A stretch of 55,360 nt of DNA from Eubacteriales bacterium (GCA_028702135.1 JAQVPJ010000013.1:1-55360); one strand, 5' to 3'. Counted from the first letter of the stretch, positions 16,009 through 25,593 are shown. A program made the numbers and translations. The notes: generated by a model from the sequence alone, not told the origin.

Positions 16009-16409
16009 TGGAGAACCTTATCAAAAAAATGGGTTGTCATCATTCTCAGCATAGAATACTGTATTTCTTAACAAAAAGCAGTAAAACACCGTCACAACGC
16101 GATGTCGCTGTAATGCTCGGCATAAGCCCTGCCGCTGTCGCGGTTGCTCTTACTAAAATGCAGAAAAACAATCTGATAGAAAGAACCGCTGCTAAAAATG
16201 ACAACAGGATAAAGGAAATCCATATAACGGAGAAGGGCAGGAATATAATCGAGTTGTCTGAAAACCTGCTTGCTTCCGCAAACGACAGTGTATTCAAGGG
16301 ATTTGACGATGCTGAATTAGTCGAATTAAAAAATTATTTAGAGCATATGCGTGATAATCTTATCGCGCTTAATTCCGATAAACCCTGCTCGTCGAAAGGC
16401 TGTGATTGA
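16005..16409 (+). CDS. MarR family transcriptional regulator, probably 5'-frameshifted
   Basis: 134 aa as read. The winged helix is clear: HSQHRILYFLTKSSKTPSQR, then MLGISPAAVAVALTKMQ as recognition region, and ITEKGRNIIELSE as the wing and last helices. MarR proteins are normally about 140-160 aa with an N-terminal dimerisation helix. That helix is encoded in another frame at 15934, and this ORF has no ribosome site of its own. It precedes two ABC exporter genes and should repress them through the palindrome at 15876. If the frameshift is real, the repressor is likely weak or lost and the exporter derepressed. Confidence 0.8.
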   Translation: MMENLIKKMGCHHSQHRILYFLTKSSKTPSQRDVAVMLGISPAAVAVALTKMQKNNLIERTAAKNDNRIKEIHITEKGRNIIELSENLLASANDSVFKGFDDAELVELKNYLEHMRDNLIALNSDKPCSSKGCD

Positions 16410-16410
16410 A

Positions 16411-18144
16411 TTGAAAAGATGGCTAAAGTATATAAAGCCCTATAAAAAATACTTCATACTCGGCCCGATTTGTATGATAGTGGAGGTTATCGGAGAAGTT
16501 ATACTTCCAAAGCTGCTCTCAGTGATAATTAACGCTGGAAACGCAGGAACGCTTACGGTAGGTTCGAGTATGGGTACGATGTCGCTAATGATACTGACCG
16601 CAGTTATGATGATGGCGGGAGGTGTGGGCGGTTCTTATTACGGAGCAAAAGCATCGGTAAATTTTGCAGCTGATCTTCGTGAGGATGCGTTCGCAAAGGT
16701 ACAGAATTACTCCTTTGCGAATATAGATAAATATTCGACCGGCTCTCTTGTCACAAGATTGACAAATGATATAACACAGCTACAAAACTTCGTTAATATG
16801 ATGCTGCGTCTTGCGTTACGCGCTCCCGGTATGCTTGTTGCGGCATTGATTATGGCGATAATAATAAAGCCTACATTATCAGTTGTTTTTCTCGTAACGA
16901 TACCGCTTATGCTTTTAGTGCTCACTTCATTAATAGCAACCGGTTTTATGCGTTTTAAAAATCTGCAGAAAAAGATTGACGACCTCAACAGTACTGTTCA
17001 GGAAAATGTTACCAATATCCGTGTTGTAAAATCATTTGTCCGTGAGGAGCATGAAAAAACAAAATTTGAAAAAGCGAACGTAGAGTTAAAAAACGCAAGC
17101 CTTTCCGCTATGAAGGTGATGGTTGCAATGCAGCCTATTGTAACTCTTATCATGAACCTGACAACACTCGCTGTCGTGTGGTTCGGCGGTAGAATCGTTT
17201 TAAAAGGCGGGATGGAAATAGGAGACCTTTCCGCTTTTATAACGTATGTATCGCAGGTGCTCATATCGCTGATGATGATTACGATGATGTCTATGTTCTC
17301 CTCGCGCGCTTTCGCTTCGGCACGCCGGATATGTGAGGTGCTTGACGAAAAAGTTGATTTACAAGACGACAACGCCGCTTTTCCCGAACTTGAGGTTAAA
17401 AACGGTGCGATAGAGTTCAGGAATGTATCCTTCCGTTATGATAAAAAAGCTCAGAGCAACGTTCTTGAACATATAAGTTTCAGCATCGAGCCGAGAACTA
17501 CCGTGGGTATCATAGGTTCGACGGGTTGCGGCAAGTCTACGCTTGTATCACTTATCAGCCGTCTTTATGACGCGGACAAAGGAGAAGTTCTTGTCGACGG
17601 AGTGAACGTAAAGGATTACTCATTGAAAAATCTTCGTCAAGGGGTAGGCGTCGTGCTTCAGAAGAACACGCTCTTTTCCGGCACAATAGCTGAGAACCTC
17701 CGTTGGGGAGACCGTGACGCAACTGACGACGAGGTCAGAGCAGCAGCAAAAAACGCTCAGGCTGATAAGTTTATCAGCTCCTTTACGGAGGGTTATGAAA
17801 CGGTACTCGACCAGGGCGGTACAAACATTTCGGGCGGACAGAAGCAGCGGCTTTGTATAGCTCGCGCACTTCTAAAAAAACCTAAGGTTATTATTCTTGA
17901 CGACTCGACAAGCGCAGTGGATACCGCCACCGAGGCTCAGATCCGCCGGGCATTTAAAAATCAACTCTTTGATTCGACAAAAATAATAATTGCACAAAGG
18001 ATTTCTTCCGTCATGGATGCCGATAAGATAATAGTTATGAATGAAGGCAGAATTACCGGCATCGGAACTCATGACTCTCTTTTGGCAGGTAATACGGAAT
18101 ATCAGGAAATTTATTATTCACAAACAGACAAAAAGGAGGCGTAA
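16411..18144 (+). CDS. ABC exporter half-transporter with degenerate ATP site (subunit 1)
   Basis: 577 aa. Six membrane spans (residues about 15-310) then a nucleotide-binding domain: Walker A GSTGCGKST, Q-loop VLQKN, signature ISGGQKQR, Walker B IILDDSTSAVD. The catalytic Glu is Asp and the switch His is Gln (IIAQRISSV), so its own Walker site is degenerate while its signature is intact. It pairs with the next gene product as a BmrCD/TM287-288-like heterodimer exporting drugs or lipids. Start is TTG 16411 (MKRWLKYIKPY) or GTG 16402, which would overlap marR by 8 nt. Confidence 0.92.
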   Translation: MKRWLKYIKPYKKYFILGPICMIVEVIGEVILPKLLSVIINAGNAGTLTVGSSMGTMSLMILTAVMMMAGGVGGSYYGAKASVNFAADLREDAFAKVQNYSFANIDKYSTGSLVTRLTNDITQLQNFVNMMLRLALRAPGMLVAALIMAIIIKPTLSVVFLVTIPLMLLVLTSLIATGFMRFKNLQKKIDDLNSTVQENVTNIRVVKSFVREEHEKTKFEKANVELKNASLSAMKVMVAMQPIVTLIMNLTTLAVVWFGGRIVLKGGMEIGDLSAFITYVSQVLISLMMITMMSMFSSRAFASARRICEVLDEKVDLQDDNAAFPELEVKNGAIEFRNVSFRYDKKAQSNVLEHISFSIEPRTTVGIIGSTGCGKSTLVSLISRLYDADKGEVLVDGVNVKDYSLKNLRQGVGVVLQKNTLFSGTIAENLRWGDRDATDDEVRAAAKNAQADKFISSFTEGYETVLDQGGTNISGGQKQRLCIARALLKKPKVIILDDSTSAVDTATEAQIRRAFKNQLFDSTKIIIAQRISSVMDADKIIVMNEGRITGIGTHDSLLAGNTEYQEIYYSQTDKKEA

Positions 18145-18149
18145 GCGGA

Positions 18150-20108
18150 ATGGCAAGAAGTCTTGAACAGTTACAAAAAAGATATAACAGCTCCGCGACT
18201 CCTCAAAAGGGTATGATGCGCGGCGGCGGTCCGAGAGGTAAGAGAGGTGCCGGTATGGGTATGACCGGTACTCCTAAGGAAATGCGGAAAACCGTGCGTA
18301 GAATACTCGGTTATATGGGCGGATTCAAGATATATATGCTTGTGGTTTTGTTATGTATGCTCATAAGTACATTAACTTCACTGATAGGATCATATTTGCT
18401 CGCTCCCATTATAGACAAAATAATGCTTGCTGTTAAACCCGACGCCGTCATTAATATGAGCGGACCAGAAAAGATCGCGGATAGAATCATAAATAGCTTC
18501 TCCGGCACTTTTGAAGAACTGACAGGCAGCAATATTCTGGGTTATATACTTACAGCTTTGACCATTCTCGGTACTATTTACATTGTAGGAATACTTACAA
18601 TGTATACCCAGAACCGTCTGATGCTCTCTGTTTCGCAAAAATCGGTCGAGCGGATACGGAACGATTTATTCGCCAAACTGCAGAATCTGCCGCTTCGGTA
18701 TTTTGATTCAAAACCGACCGGTGAGATAATGTCCCGGTTTACCAACGATATCGATAATATAGATATGATGCTCAACAACTCGCTGACCGCTCTTTTATCG
18801 GGAGCGATAACGATTATAGGCACGGTCTTTTTTATGGTGTCTACTAACTGGATATTGGCTCTTGTTACGATAATATTCATGCCAATATTTATACAAGGCG
18901 GTGCTTATATAGCAAAGCGATCCTCTAAGTTTTACAGAGGTCAGCAGGCGGCTCTCGGTGCCGTGAACGGATATATAGAGGAAACAATTGCCGGGCAAAA
19001 GGTTGTAAAGGTCTTCAATCATGAAGACGAATGTAAAGAGGAATTCGGCAGACTCAACGACGATATGCGCGAAAAGCAGTTCAAAGCGCAGTTCTGGGGA
19101 GGCATAATGGGACCGATAATGGGAAACACCTCTCAGATTTCCTATGCGGTGACTGTGGGTATAGGAGGTATTCTTATGTGTACTTCCGGACTTTCTCCGG
19201 GTGCGCTGACCGTATTTGCCAATTATGCACGTCATTTTTCTATGCCGATAAGCACGGTTTCACAGCAGATGTCAACCGTGTTCGCAGCGCTTGCAGGAGC
19301 AGAACGGGTCTTTTCCGTGATGGACGAAAAGCCGGAGACAGAGATTTCGGCCAAATCAGTACAACCCACAGAAATAAAAGGTCATGTTGTTTTGGAAAAT
19401 GTTACCTTCGGTTACACACCGGAAAAGACTGTGCTTAAAAATATAAGCTTATATGCAAAACCCGGGCAAAAAATCGCTTTCGTCGGTTCAACCGGTGCGG
19501 GGAAAACTACGGTAACAAATCTGTTAAATCGGTTTTATGATATAGAAACCGGCATAATTTTGATAGATGGTACCGATATTAGGGATATAAAAAGAGATAC
19601 TTTACGAAAAAACATCGCCATGGTACTTCAGGACACACACCTGTTTACCGGGACAATTATGGAAAATATTCGTTACGGGCGGCTTGACGCAACAGATGAG
19701 GAAGTGATAGAGGCTGCCAGAACTGCAAACGCAGACGGTTTTATCCAAAAACTGTCCGATGGATATTATACGAAATTGGAGGGTGACGGCTCAAACCTGT
19801 CACAGGGGCAGAGACAGCTTTTGAATATAGCCCGTGCCGCTCTGAGCAGAGCGCCGATACTGGTTCTTGATGAGGCAACCTCATCTGTCGATACCCGTAC
19901 GGAACTGCATATCGAACGTGGTATGGAAAGCCTGATGAAAAACCGGACAAACTTCGTTATTGCTCACCGTCTCTCGACTGTAAGGAACGCTAATGCGATA
20001 ATGGTTCTTGAACAGGGCGAGATAATTGAACGGGGTACGCACGAGGAGCTTCTTGCAAATAAGGGAAGGTATTATGAGTTGCATACCGGATTAAAGGAAC
20101 TGGATTAA
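18150..20108 (+). CDS. ABC exporter half-transporter with catalytic ATP site (subunit 2)
   Basis: 652 aa. A Gly/Arg/Met-rich cytoplasmic extension (about 20-45) precedes six membrane spans and an ATPase with Walker A GSTGAGKTT, Walker B LVLDEATSSVD and H-loop IAHRLSTV, all canonical. Its signature is altered to LSQGQ. Together with subunit 1 this gives one working ATP site (Walker motifs here plus ISGGQ there) and one degenerate site. The gene begins 5 nt after subunit 1, with AAAGGAGGCG as ribosome site. Confidence 0.93.
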   Translation: MARSLEQLQKRYNSSATPQKGMMRGGGPRGKRGAGMGMTGTPKEMRKTVRRILGYMGGFKIYMLVVLLCMLISTLTSLIGSYLLAPIIDKIMLAVKPDAVINMSGPEKIADRIINSFSGTFEELTGSNILGYILTALTILGTIYIVGILTMYTQNRLMLSVSQKSVERIRNDLFAKLQNLPLRYFDSKPTGEIMSRFTNDIDNIDMMLNNSLTALLSGAITIIGTVFFMVSTNWILALVTIIFMPIFIQGGAYIAKRSSKFYRGQQAALGAVNGYIEETIAGQKVVKVFNHEDECKEEFGRLNDDMREKQFKAQFWGGIMGPIMGNTSQISYAVTVGIGGILMCTSGLSPGALTVFANYARHFSMPISTVSQQMSTVFAALAGAERVFSVMDEKPETEISAKSVQPTEIKGHVVLENVTFGYTPEKTVLKNISLYAKPGQKIAFVGSTGAGKTTVTNLLNRFYDIETGIILIDGTDIRDIKRDTLRKNIAMVLQDTHLFTGTIMENIRYGRLDATDEEVIEAARTANADGFIQKLSDGYYTKLEGDGSNLSQGQRQLLNIARAALSRAPILVLDEATSSVDTRTELHIERGMESLMKNRTNFVIAHRLSTVRNANAIMVLEQGEIIERGTHEELLANKGRYYELHTGLKELD

Positions 20109-20118
20109 TCGTTATCAT

Positions 20119-20155
20119 GCACCCGTGTTTTATGCGGGTGCTTTCTTGCTTTTAA
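20119..20155 (+). terminator. Terminator of the marR-ABC exporter operon
   Basis: GCACCCG (20119-20125) pairs with CGGGTGC (20135-20141), followed by a T-rich run. Confidence 0.85.
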
Positions 20156-20184
20156 AAAAATATATAATTATGCTAACATTTTAC

Positions 20185-20213
20185 TTGACTAACACGCTAA
20201 AGTGTGATATAAT
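20185..20213 (+). promoter_or_regulatory. Promoter of the histidine operon with palindrome in the spacer
   Basis: TTGACT (20185-20190), 17-nt spacer, TATAAT (20208-20213). The spacer holds ACAC-GCTAAA-GTGT, a near-palindrome flanked by TA and GA, well placed for a repressor. I recall TrpR-like YerC/HisR sites in Firmicutes of roughly ACAC-N6-GTGT form, but cannot verify that here. Confidence 0.65.
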
Positions 20214-20273
20214 ATATTATATAATAAAAAAACATTGGTTTTGCAATATAAAACAGGGAAGAGGGTAATCGTA

Positions 20274-21368
20274 TTGTTCAGTAATTTACCAGCAAAGGAA
20301 CAACTACCGTTAAAATTAAGAGCTGTTTACGAGCTATATGGCTATAAAAAATACAATATGGATAAGTTTGAGCCCTACGATATGTACCTCGAAAACAAGA
20401 GCTTTTTAAAGTATGAGGGTATTATTACCTTTACAAACACAAACGGACGTCTTATGGCACTCAAGCCTGATGTAACGATGAGTATCGTAAAAAACACCTC
20501 CGATTCATCTGAGAGTAATAAATTATATTATAACGAGAATGTTTTCCGCAGACAGCAGGCGGGCGGTGAATTTTGCGAGATTAACCAGATGGGGCTTGAA
20601 TTTATCGGTGGAGATGATAACTACTCCGAAGCTGAGGTAACGCTTCTTGCATTGCGTAGCCTTGAAGCTATAGATAATGAATATGTGTTGAATATAGCAC
20701 ATATGGGTTATATTTCATCACTTTTGGATTATTGCGGTGTTGAAAACAGGAACCGTGAGAAATGCCTTAGGCTCATCAAACAAAAAAATACACATGGAAT
20801 AAACGATTTTGCCTCTGAGCTTAAGCTTGAAAACACTGCAAAAGATACACTAAAAGCAGTCATTACGATATCGGGTGGTTTATACTCCTGCATTGAAAAG
20901 TTATCAGCATTTGCGTTAAACAAAGGTATGACAGAAGCAATCGATGAAATGAAGGGGCTGTATAACGCTGTAAAAGAGGCAGGGCTGGAATCAAAACTAC
21001 AGCTTGATTTTTCTGTAGTGAACGATCCCGATTATTACAACGGGATAGTTTTTCAGGGCTTTATACCGAGTACACCGAGAGCTGTTCTCAGCGGCGGAAG
21101 ATATGATAATCTTATGCGCCGTTTTGGTAAAGAGCAGAATGCTATCGGTTTTGCATTGTATCTGGGTGAGCTTGACAGGGTTTTCAGAAAAACCGATGAA
21201 TATGACACAGATCTACTGCTTTTGTACGGAAACGCCGGTGCGGATCGTGTAGTAAAAGAAGTCGAACGTCTTAAAAATAGCTATGAAAGTATTCGCGCTG
21301 AAAAAACCCTTCCTGTGGGTATAAGGGCGAGAAATATCATCAATATCTCAGAATCAGAGGTGAATTGA
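20274..21368 (+). CDS. hisZ: ATP phosphoribosyltransferase regulatory subunit
   Basis: 364 aa. It is a HisRS-like paralogue with class II synthetase motifs (VFRRQQAGGEFCEINQMGLEF, and GGRYDNLMRRFG near the end) but no anticodon-binding domain. HisZ binds short HisG to form the hetero-octameric first enzyme of histidine synthesis and mediates histidine feedback. It starts at TTG 20274 (MFSNLPAKEQLP) with GAGGG upstream, rather than the longer in-frame ORF from 20235. First gene of the his operon; hisG follows with no gap. Confidence 0.93.
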   Translation: MFSNLPAKEQLPLKLRAVYELYGYKKYNMDKFEPYDMYLENKSFLKYEGIITFTNTNGRLMALKPDVTMSIVKNTSDSSESNKLYYNENVFRRQQAGGEFCEINQMGLEFIGGDDNYSEAEVTLLALRSLEAIDNEYVLNIAHMGYISSLLDYCGVENRNREKCLRLIKQKNTHGINDFASELKLENTAKDTLKAVITISGGLYSCIEKLSAFALNKGMTEAIDEMKGLYNAVKEAGLESKLQLDFSVVNDPDYYNGIVFQGFIPSTPRAVLSGGRYDNLMRRFGKEQNAIGFALYLGELDRVFRKTDEYDTDLLLLYGNAGADRVVKEVERLKNSYESIRAEKTLPVGIRARNIINISESEVN

Positions 21369-21983
21369 ATGCTTAATATCGCACTACCCAAAGGAAGACT
21401 TGGCGACAAAATATACTCTTTGTTTTCCGATGTCGGGCTCGGATGTCCGTCAATGAACGAGGATAACAGAAAGCTGATTTTTGAATCGTCTGAAAAAGAG
21501 ATAAGGTATCTTCTCGTAAAACCCTCTGATGTTGCGATTTATGTCGAGCATGGAGCTGCGGATATCGGTGTCGTAGGCAGAGATATCCTTCTGGAGACAA
21601 AACCAGACGTATATGAGCTGCTCGACCTTAAAATAGGTAAGTGTTCTCTCGCTGTCGCAGCAAAAAACGGCTGGATTGACGACGGCGGCTCTTTAAGGGT
21701 GGCTACTAAGTATCCCAATGTAGCACAGTCGTATTTTTCCTCACAAAACAGGCAAATAGAGATTATTAAGCTAAACGGTAGTATAGAGCTTGCTCCTATT
21801 TTAGGCCTTTCGGATGTGATTTTCGACATTGTCGAGACCGGAACGACATTGAGAGAGAATGATCTCTCGGTAATTACAACGGTAATTCATTCGAGCGCAA
21901 GGCTTATCGCTAATAAAAGTCGTTATCAGTTCAAATCGGCTTTTATCGACAACATATGCAGGGAGCTTGAACAGCGTATTTGA
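21369..21983 (+). CDS. hisG: ATP phosphoribosyltransferase, short form
   Basis: 204 aa. It joins PRPP to ATP in the first step of histidine synthesis. N-terminal MLNIALPKGRLGD and the phosphate-binding loop in DIVETGTTLRENDL mark the short-form catalytic subunit, which lacks the C-terminal regulatory domain and therefore needs HisZ, encoded just upstream. The ATG directly follows the hisZ stop, with GAGGTG inside hisZ as ribosome site. Confidence 0.97.
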   Translation: MLNIALPKGRLGDKIYSLFSDVGLGCPSMNEDNRKLIFESSEKEIRYLLVKPSDVAIYVEHGAADIGVVGRDILLETKPDVYELLDLKIGKCSLAVAAKNGWIDDGGSLRVATKYPNVAQSYFSSQNRQIEIIKLNGSIELAPILGLSDVIFDIVETGTTLRENDLSVITTVIHSSARLIANKSRYQFKSAFIDNICRELEQRI

Positions 21984-22006
21984 TTTTTTCGTGAAAGGGG
22001 TTACTT

Positions 22007-23302
22007 ATGATACGGATTTACAGGCAGGGAGAGTTCTCGGCAAAGGATATACAAAACAGAGCGTCTGAAAATGCGGGTTTGCTTGCGGAAGTCGAAAAGG
22101 ATGTCAGAAAAATTATCGACGAAGTCAGGGAAAATAAAGATCGTGCGCTCTATGATTATACCGAAAGGTTCGATAAAGTAAAATTAGAGAGTTTAATAGT
22201 GACCGAAACGGAAATAGAAACGGCATATCGTAATACCGATTCTGCTTTTATATCAGTTTTAGAGGAAGCTTCGCGTAATATCACAGAGTTTCACAATATG
22301 CAAAAAAGAAGCGGATTCGAGGTAAAAAAACAAAACGGAGTAGTTTTGGGACAGAAAATTACCCCTATAAAAAGAGTGGGAATATATATTCCTGGCGGTA
22401 CTGCAAGCTATCCGTCAAGCGTTTTGATGAATGCAATTCCGGCAAAGGTCGCAGGAGTAGAAGAAATCGTAATGGTAACTCCTCCAAACAGCGACGGTAA
22501 AGTTCCCGATTCCATACTTGCTGCTGCGAAGGTTGCCGGAGTTACGAATGTATATAAAGTCGGCGGAGCACAGGCGATAGCTGCGCTTGCATACGGAACA
22601 CAAACTATAAAAAAAGTTGATAAAATCGTGGGACCGGGCAACATTTTTGTCGCCACTGCAAAGAAAATTGTTTTCGGAGAGGTTGACATAGACATGATCG
22701 CCGGTCCGAGCGAGATTCTGATTATTACAGACTGCACCTCTGACCCGAAATGCGTAGCGGCAGATATGCTGAGTCAGGCAGAACACGATAAAAACGCCGC
22801 TGCAATATTAATCTGCACGGAAGAAGCTTATGCAAATAAAGTCGGCAAAGAGATAGAAAATCAGCTCAAGAAGCTGCCGAGGTACGATATTGCAAGAGCT
22901 TCTATCGATAATAACGGAAAAATCATCATCGTAAAAAATATCGAAGAAGCTATCGAAATATCAAACCTGATAGCTCCCGAGCATCTGGAGATATGTTTAG
23001 ATAACCCCTTTGATTATTTGGAGCAAATAAAGAACGCCGGCAGCATTTTCTTAGGTAAAAACACTCCCGAAGCGCTGGGTGATTATTTTGCCGGACCTAA
23101 TCATACGCTGCCTACCTCCGGAACCGCAAGGTTTTCAAGCCCGCTTTCCGTCGATGATTTTATCAAAAAAAGCAGCTATATATATTATACAAAAGAAGCA
23201 CTCGGCAAGGTTGTGGATAAAGTATCTTTATTTGCAGAAAAAGAGGGTCTTGACGCTCACGCAAAAAGTGTAAAATCAAGATTTAATTGTCAGAAGGATT
23301 GA
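22007..23302 (+). CDS. hisD: Histidinol dehydrogenase
   Basis: 431 aa. It oxidises histidinol to histidine in two NAD-dependent steps. Family motifs seen: IPGGTASYPSSVLMNAIPA, GPGNIFVATAKK, zinc-site region DMLSQAEHD, and PNHTLPTSGTAR near the C-terminus. Full length. ATG 22007 has AAGGGG upstream. It lies between hisG and hisC. Confidence 0.97.
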   Translation: MIRIYRQGEFSAKDIQNRASENAGLLAEVEKDVRKIIDEVRENKDRALYDYTERFDKVKLESLIVTETEIETAYRNTDSAFISVLEEASRNITEFHNMQKRSGFEVKKQNGVVLGQKITPIKRVGIYIPGGTASYPSSVLMNAIPAKVAGVEEIVMVTPPNSDGKVPDSILAAAKVAGVTNVYKVGGAQAIAALAYGTQTIKKVDKIVGPGNIFVATAKKIVFGEVDIDMIAGPSEILIITDCTSDPKCVAADMLSQAEHDKNAAAILICTEEAYANKVGKEIENQLKKLPRYDIARASIDNNGKIIIVKNIEEAIEISNLIAPEHLEICLDNPFDYLEQIKNAGSIFLGKNTPEALGDYFAGPNHTLPTSGTARFSSPLSVDDFIKKSSYIYYTKEALGKVVDKVSLFAEKEGLDAHAKSVKSRFNCQKD

Positions 23303-23307
23303 TAAGA

Positions 23308-24369
23308 ATGAGCAGGTTTCTCGACAAAAAGCTTGTTTTCCTAAAACCCTATATCCCCGGCGAACAGCCAAAGGGTATAAAGAAACTCATAAAACTCAAT
23401 ACGAACGAGAGTCCGTTCCCACCGTGTCCCGGTGTTAAAAAAGCAGCAGGCAGAGCTTCAAAGATGCTCAACTTGTATTCCGATCCCGCATGTACAAACG
23501 CGGTTAACGCAATAGCAGACTTTTACGGGCTAAATAGCAAAAATGTGTTCTTATCCAATGGCAGCGACGAGACTCTGGCTTTTATTTTCCACGGATTTTG
23601 TCCCAAAGGTGCAGCATTTGCCGACATTACTTACGGATTTTATAAAGTCTTTGCTGATATGTTCGGCATTAAAACAAGAATCGTACCGCTTGACAATGAT
23701 TTCAACATCAAAGTCGAAGATTATAAAAATCTTGATCAGACAATATTTATCGCAAACCCAAACGCTCCGACCGGTATACTTTTGCCGGTATGTATGATAG
23801 AGGAGTTACTGCTGCAATCGCCGGACAGGCTGGTTGTTGTTGACGAGGCATATATAGATTTCGGTGGGGAAAGCGCAGTAAGACTGATTGAGAAATATGA
23901 TAATATTATAGTGGTGCAGACTTTTTCGAAATCACGTTCACTGGCGGGTGCAAGATTAGGTTTTGCGATTGCCAATGATGATCTTATTAGCGATTTAAAC
24001 AGAATGAAGTTTTCGTTCAATCCCTATAATGTAAACACAATTTCCTTGCTCGCAGCCGAGGAAGCTATGAAAGACAGGCAATACTTTGAAAAATACAGAA
24101 AAGAAATAATCGATAACAGGGAATACCTGAGTAGCGAACTGCGACGAATCGGTTTTAAAGTGCTTGATAGTAAAGCGAATTTTGTTTTTGCAGGCAGGCA
24201 TGGAAGTATATCCGCAAAAGATTATTATGACGCTCTGCGCCAAAATAATATCTTAGTAAGATATTTTGATAGCGAAAGGATTAAGGATTTTGTCAGGATC
24301 ACGATCGGAACTTCAGAGCAGATGCGACTGTTTGTTGAAACAACCGAAATAATTCTGAAAGGTAGATGA
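23308..24369 (+). CDS. hisC: Histidinol-phosphate aminotransferase
   Basis: 353 aa. PLP-dependent fold type I enzyme converting imidazole-acetol phosphate to histidinol phosphate. The internal aldimine Lys is in TFSKSRSLAGARLGF, with the PLP-contacting NPNAPTG and VVDEAYIDF motifs before it. Start 23308 (MSRFLDKKLVF) sits 5 nt after the hisD stop with GAAGGA upstream; an in-frame earlier start would overlap hisD. Confidence 0.95.
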   Translation: MSRFLDKKLVFLKPYIPGEQPKGIKKLIKLNTNESPFPPCPGVKKAAGRASKMLNLYSDPACTNAVNAIADFYGLNSKNVFLSNGSDETLAFIFHGFCPKGAAFADITYGFYKVFADMFGIKTRIVPLDNDFNIKVEDYKNLDQTIFIANPNAPTGILLPVCMIEELLLQSPDRLVVVDEAYIDFGGESAVRLIEKYDNIIVVQTFSKSRSLAGARLGFAIANDDLISDLNRMKFSFNPYNVNTISLLAAEEAMKDRQYFEKYRKEIIDNREYLSSELRRIGFKVLDSKANFVFAGRHGSISAKDYYDALRQNNILVRYFDSERIKDFVRITIGTSEQMRLFVETTEIILKGR

Positions 24370-24372
24370 AGA

Positions 24373-24960
24373 ATGAGAGAAGCACATGTAACTCGCAATA
24401 CAACAGAAACTCAGATCGATCTGATTTTAGTGCTTGACGGCAGCGGGAGCGCAAAAATAAGCACGGGCTGCGGTTTTCTCGACCACATGCTTGAGCTGTT
24501 TACAGCACACGGAGGTTTTGATGTAAAGCTTGTCTGTACTGGAGATATAAAGGTGGATTATCATCACACTGTCGAGGATGTAGCGATAGTTCTCGGAAAA
24601 GCGTTTGACAAGGCTCTTGGTGACAGAGCCGGAATCAAGCGTTACGGTAGTATGCTCATACCGATGGATGAATCTCTTATACTTGCCGCTGTTGATATTA
24701 GCGGCAGACCTTCACTCGGCTATGCTCTTGATATACCGTCGCAGAAGGTCGGTGATTTCGATACGGAGCTCGTAAAGGAGTTTATGGCGGCGTTCGCTCG
24801 CTCGCTCGGCGCTTCTGTTCACATAAGGCAGTTTGCGGGAGATAATAGCCATCACATTATCGAGGGTGCTTTCAAAGCGCTGGCACGTGCATTATCAGCG
24901 GCTGTGTCAATCGATGAGGGAGCGAAAAACAGAATCCCGTCGACAAAGGGTGTGATTTAG
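24373..24960 (+). CDS. hisB: Imidazoleglycerol-phosphate dehydratase
   Basis: 195 aa, monofunctional (no N-terminal HAD phosphatase). Manganese ligands fall in the GFLDHMLELF, DYHHTVEDV and NSHHIIEGAFKALA motifs, the last two being the classic HHxxE repeats. It dehydrates imidazole glycerol phosphate. It begins 3 nt after hisC and its stop overlaps the hisH start. Confidence 0.97.
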   Translation: MREAHVTRNTTETQIDLILVLDGSGSAKISTGCGFLDHMLELFTAHGGFDVKLVCTGDIKVDYHHTVEDVAIVLGKAFDKALGDRAGIKRYGSMLIPMDESLILAAVDISGRPSLGYALDIPSQKVGDFDTELVKEFMAAFARSLGASVHIRQFAGDNSHHIIEGAFKALARALSAAVSIDEGAKNRIPSTKGVI

Positions 24961-25583
24961 TGGTTGCAATTATTGATTACGGTGTGGGGAACCTGTTTTC
25001 AATATCACGCTCTTTTGAATTCATCGGCGAAAAGTGCGTTGTGACAAACGACTGCAAAGTTATATCGTCAGCATCGCACATCGTACTCCCCGGTGTCGGC
25101 GCGTTCGGAGACGCAATGAAAAAACTAACAGCGGCGGGACTTATCCCCACGCTTGACGAATGCGTCAGTAATGGTATTCCTTTTTTAGGAGTCTGTTTAG
25201 GTATGCAGTTGTTGTATGAAAAAAGCTATGAGTACGGAACGCACGACGGCTTGGGATATCTTAAAGGCGAGATATACCCTATTCAACCCGACCTTGTAGA
25301 TATGAATATCAGTCTCAAGATTCCGCATATGGGATGGAACTCTTTGAAAATACTTGATAAAAACAACTGTCTTATGAGGAACACCAAAGAGGGAGAGTAT
25401 GTGTATTTCGTCCATTCGTTTTATGCGAAAAACTGTTCGGAATCCATTGTTGCTACTACCGAATACGGTGTCGAGGTTCCCGCAGTCACAGCATGCGGAA
25501 ATGTTTTCGGGTGTCAGTTCCATCCCGAAAAAAGCGGTAAATGCGGTCTTGGGATTCTGAGTGCGTTTGCAGAATTGAGTTGA
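24960..25583 (+). CDS. hisH: Imidazole glycerol phosphate synthase, glutaminase subunit
   Basis: 207 aa. Class I glutamine amidotransferase: nucleophile Cys78 in GVCLGMQLL, and His-Glu of the triad in FHPEKSGKCG. It feeds ammonia to HisF. It starts at GTG 24960, whose G is the last base of the hisB TAG, so the two are translationally coupled. Confidence 0.95.
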   Translation: MVAIIDYGVGNLFSISRSFEFIGEKCVVTNDCKVISSASHIVLPGVGAFGDAMKKLTAAGLIPTLDECVSNGIPFLGVCLGMQLLYEKSYEYGTHDGLGYLKGEIYPIQPDLVDMNISLKIPHMGWNSLKILDKNNCLMRNTKEGEYVYFVHSFYAKNCSESIVATTEYGVEVPAVTACGNVFGCQFHPEKSGKCGLGILSAFAELS

Positions 25584-25593
25584 GGAATAAGAA

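Noticed and set aside
20214-20273. T-box or histidine leader peptide before hisZ
   Set aside because: The leader is about 60 nt, with no run of His codons and no T-box sequence or terminator hairpin.
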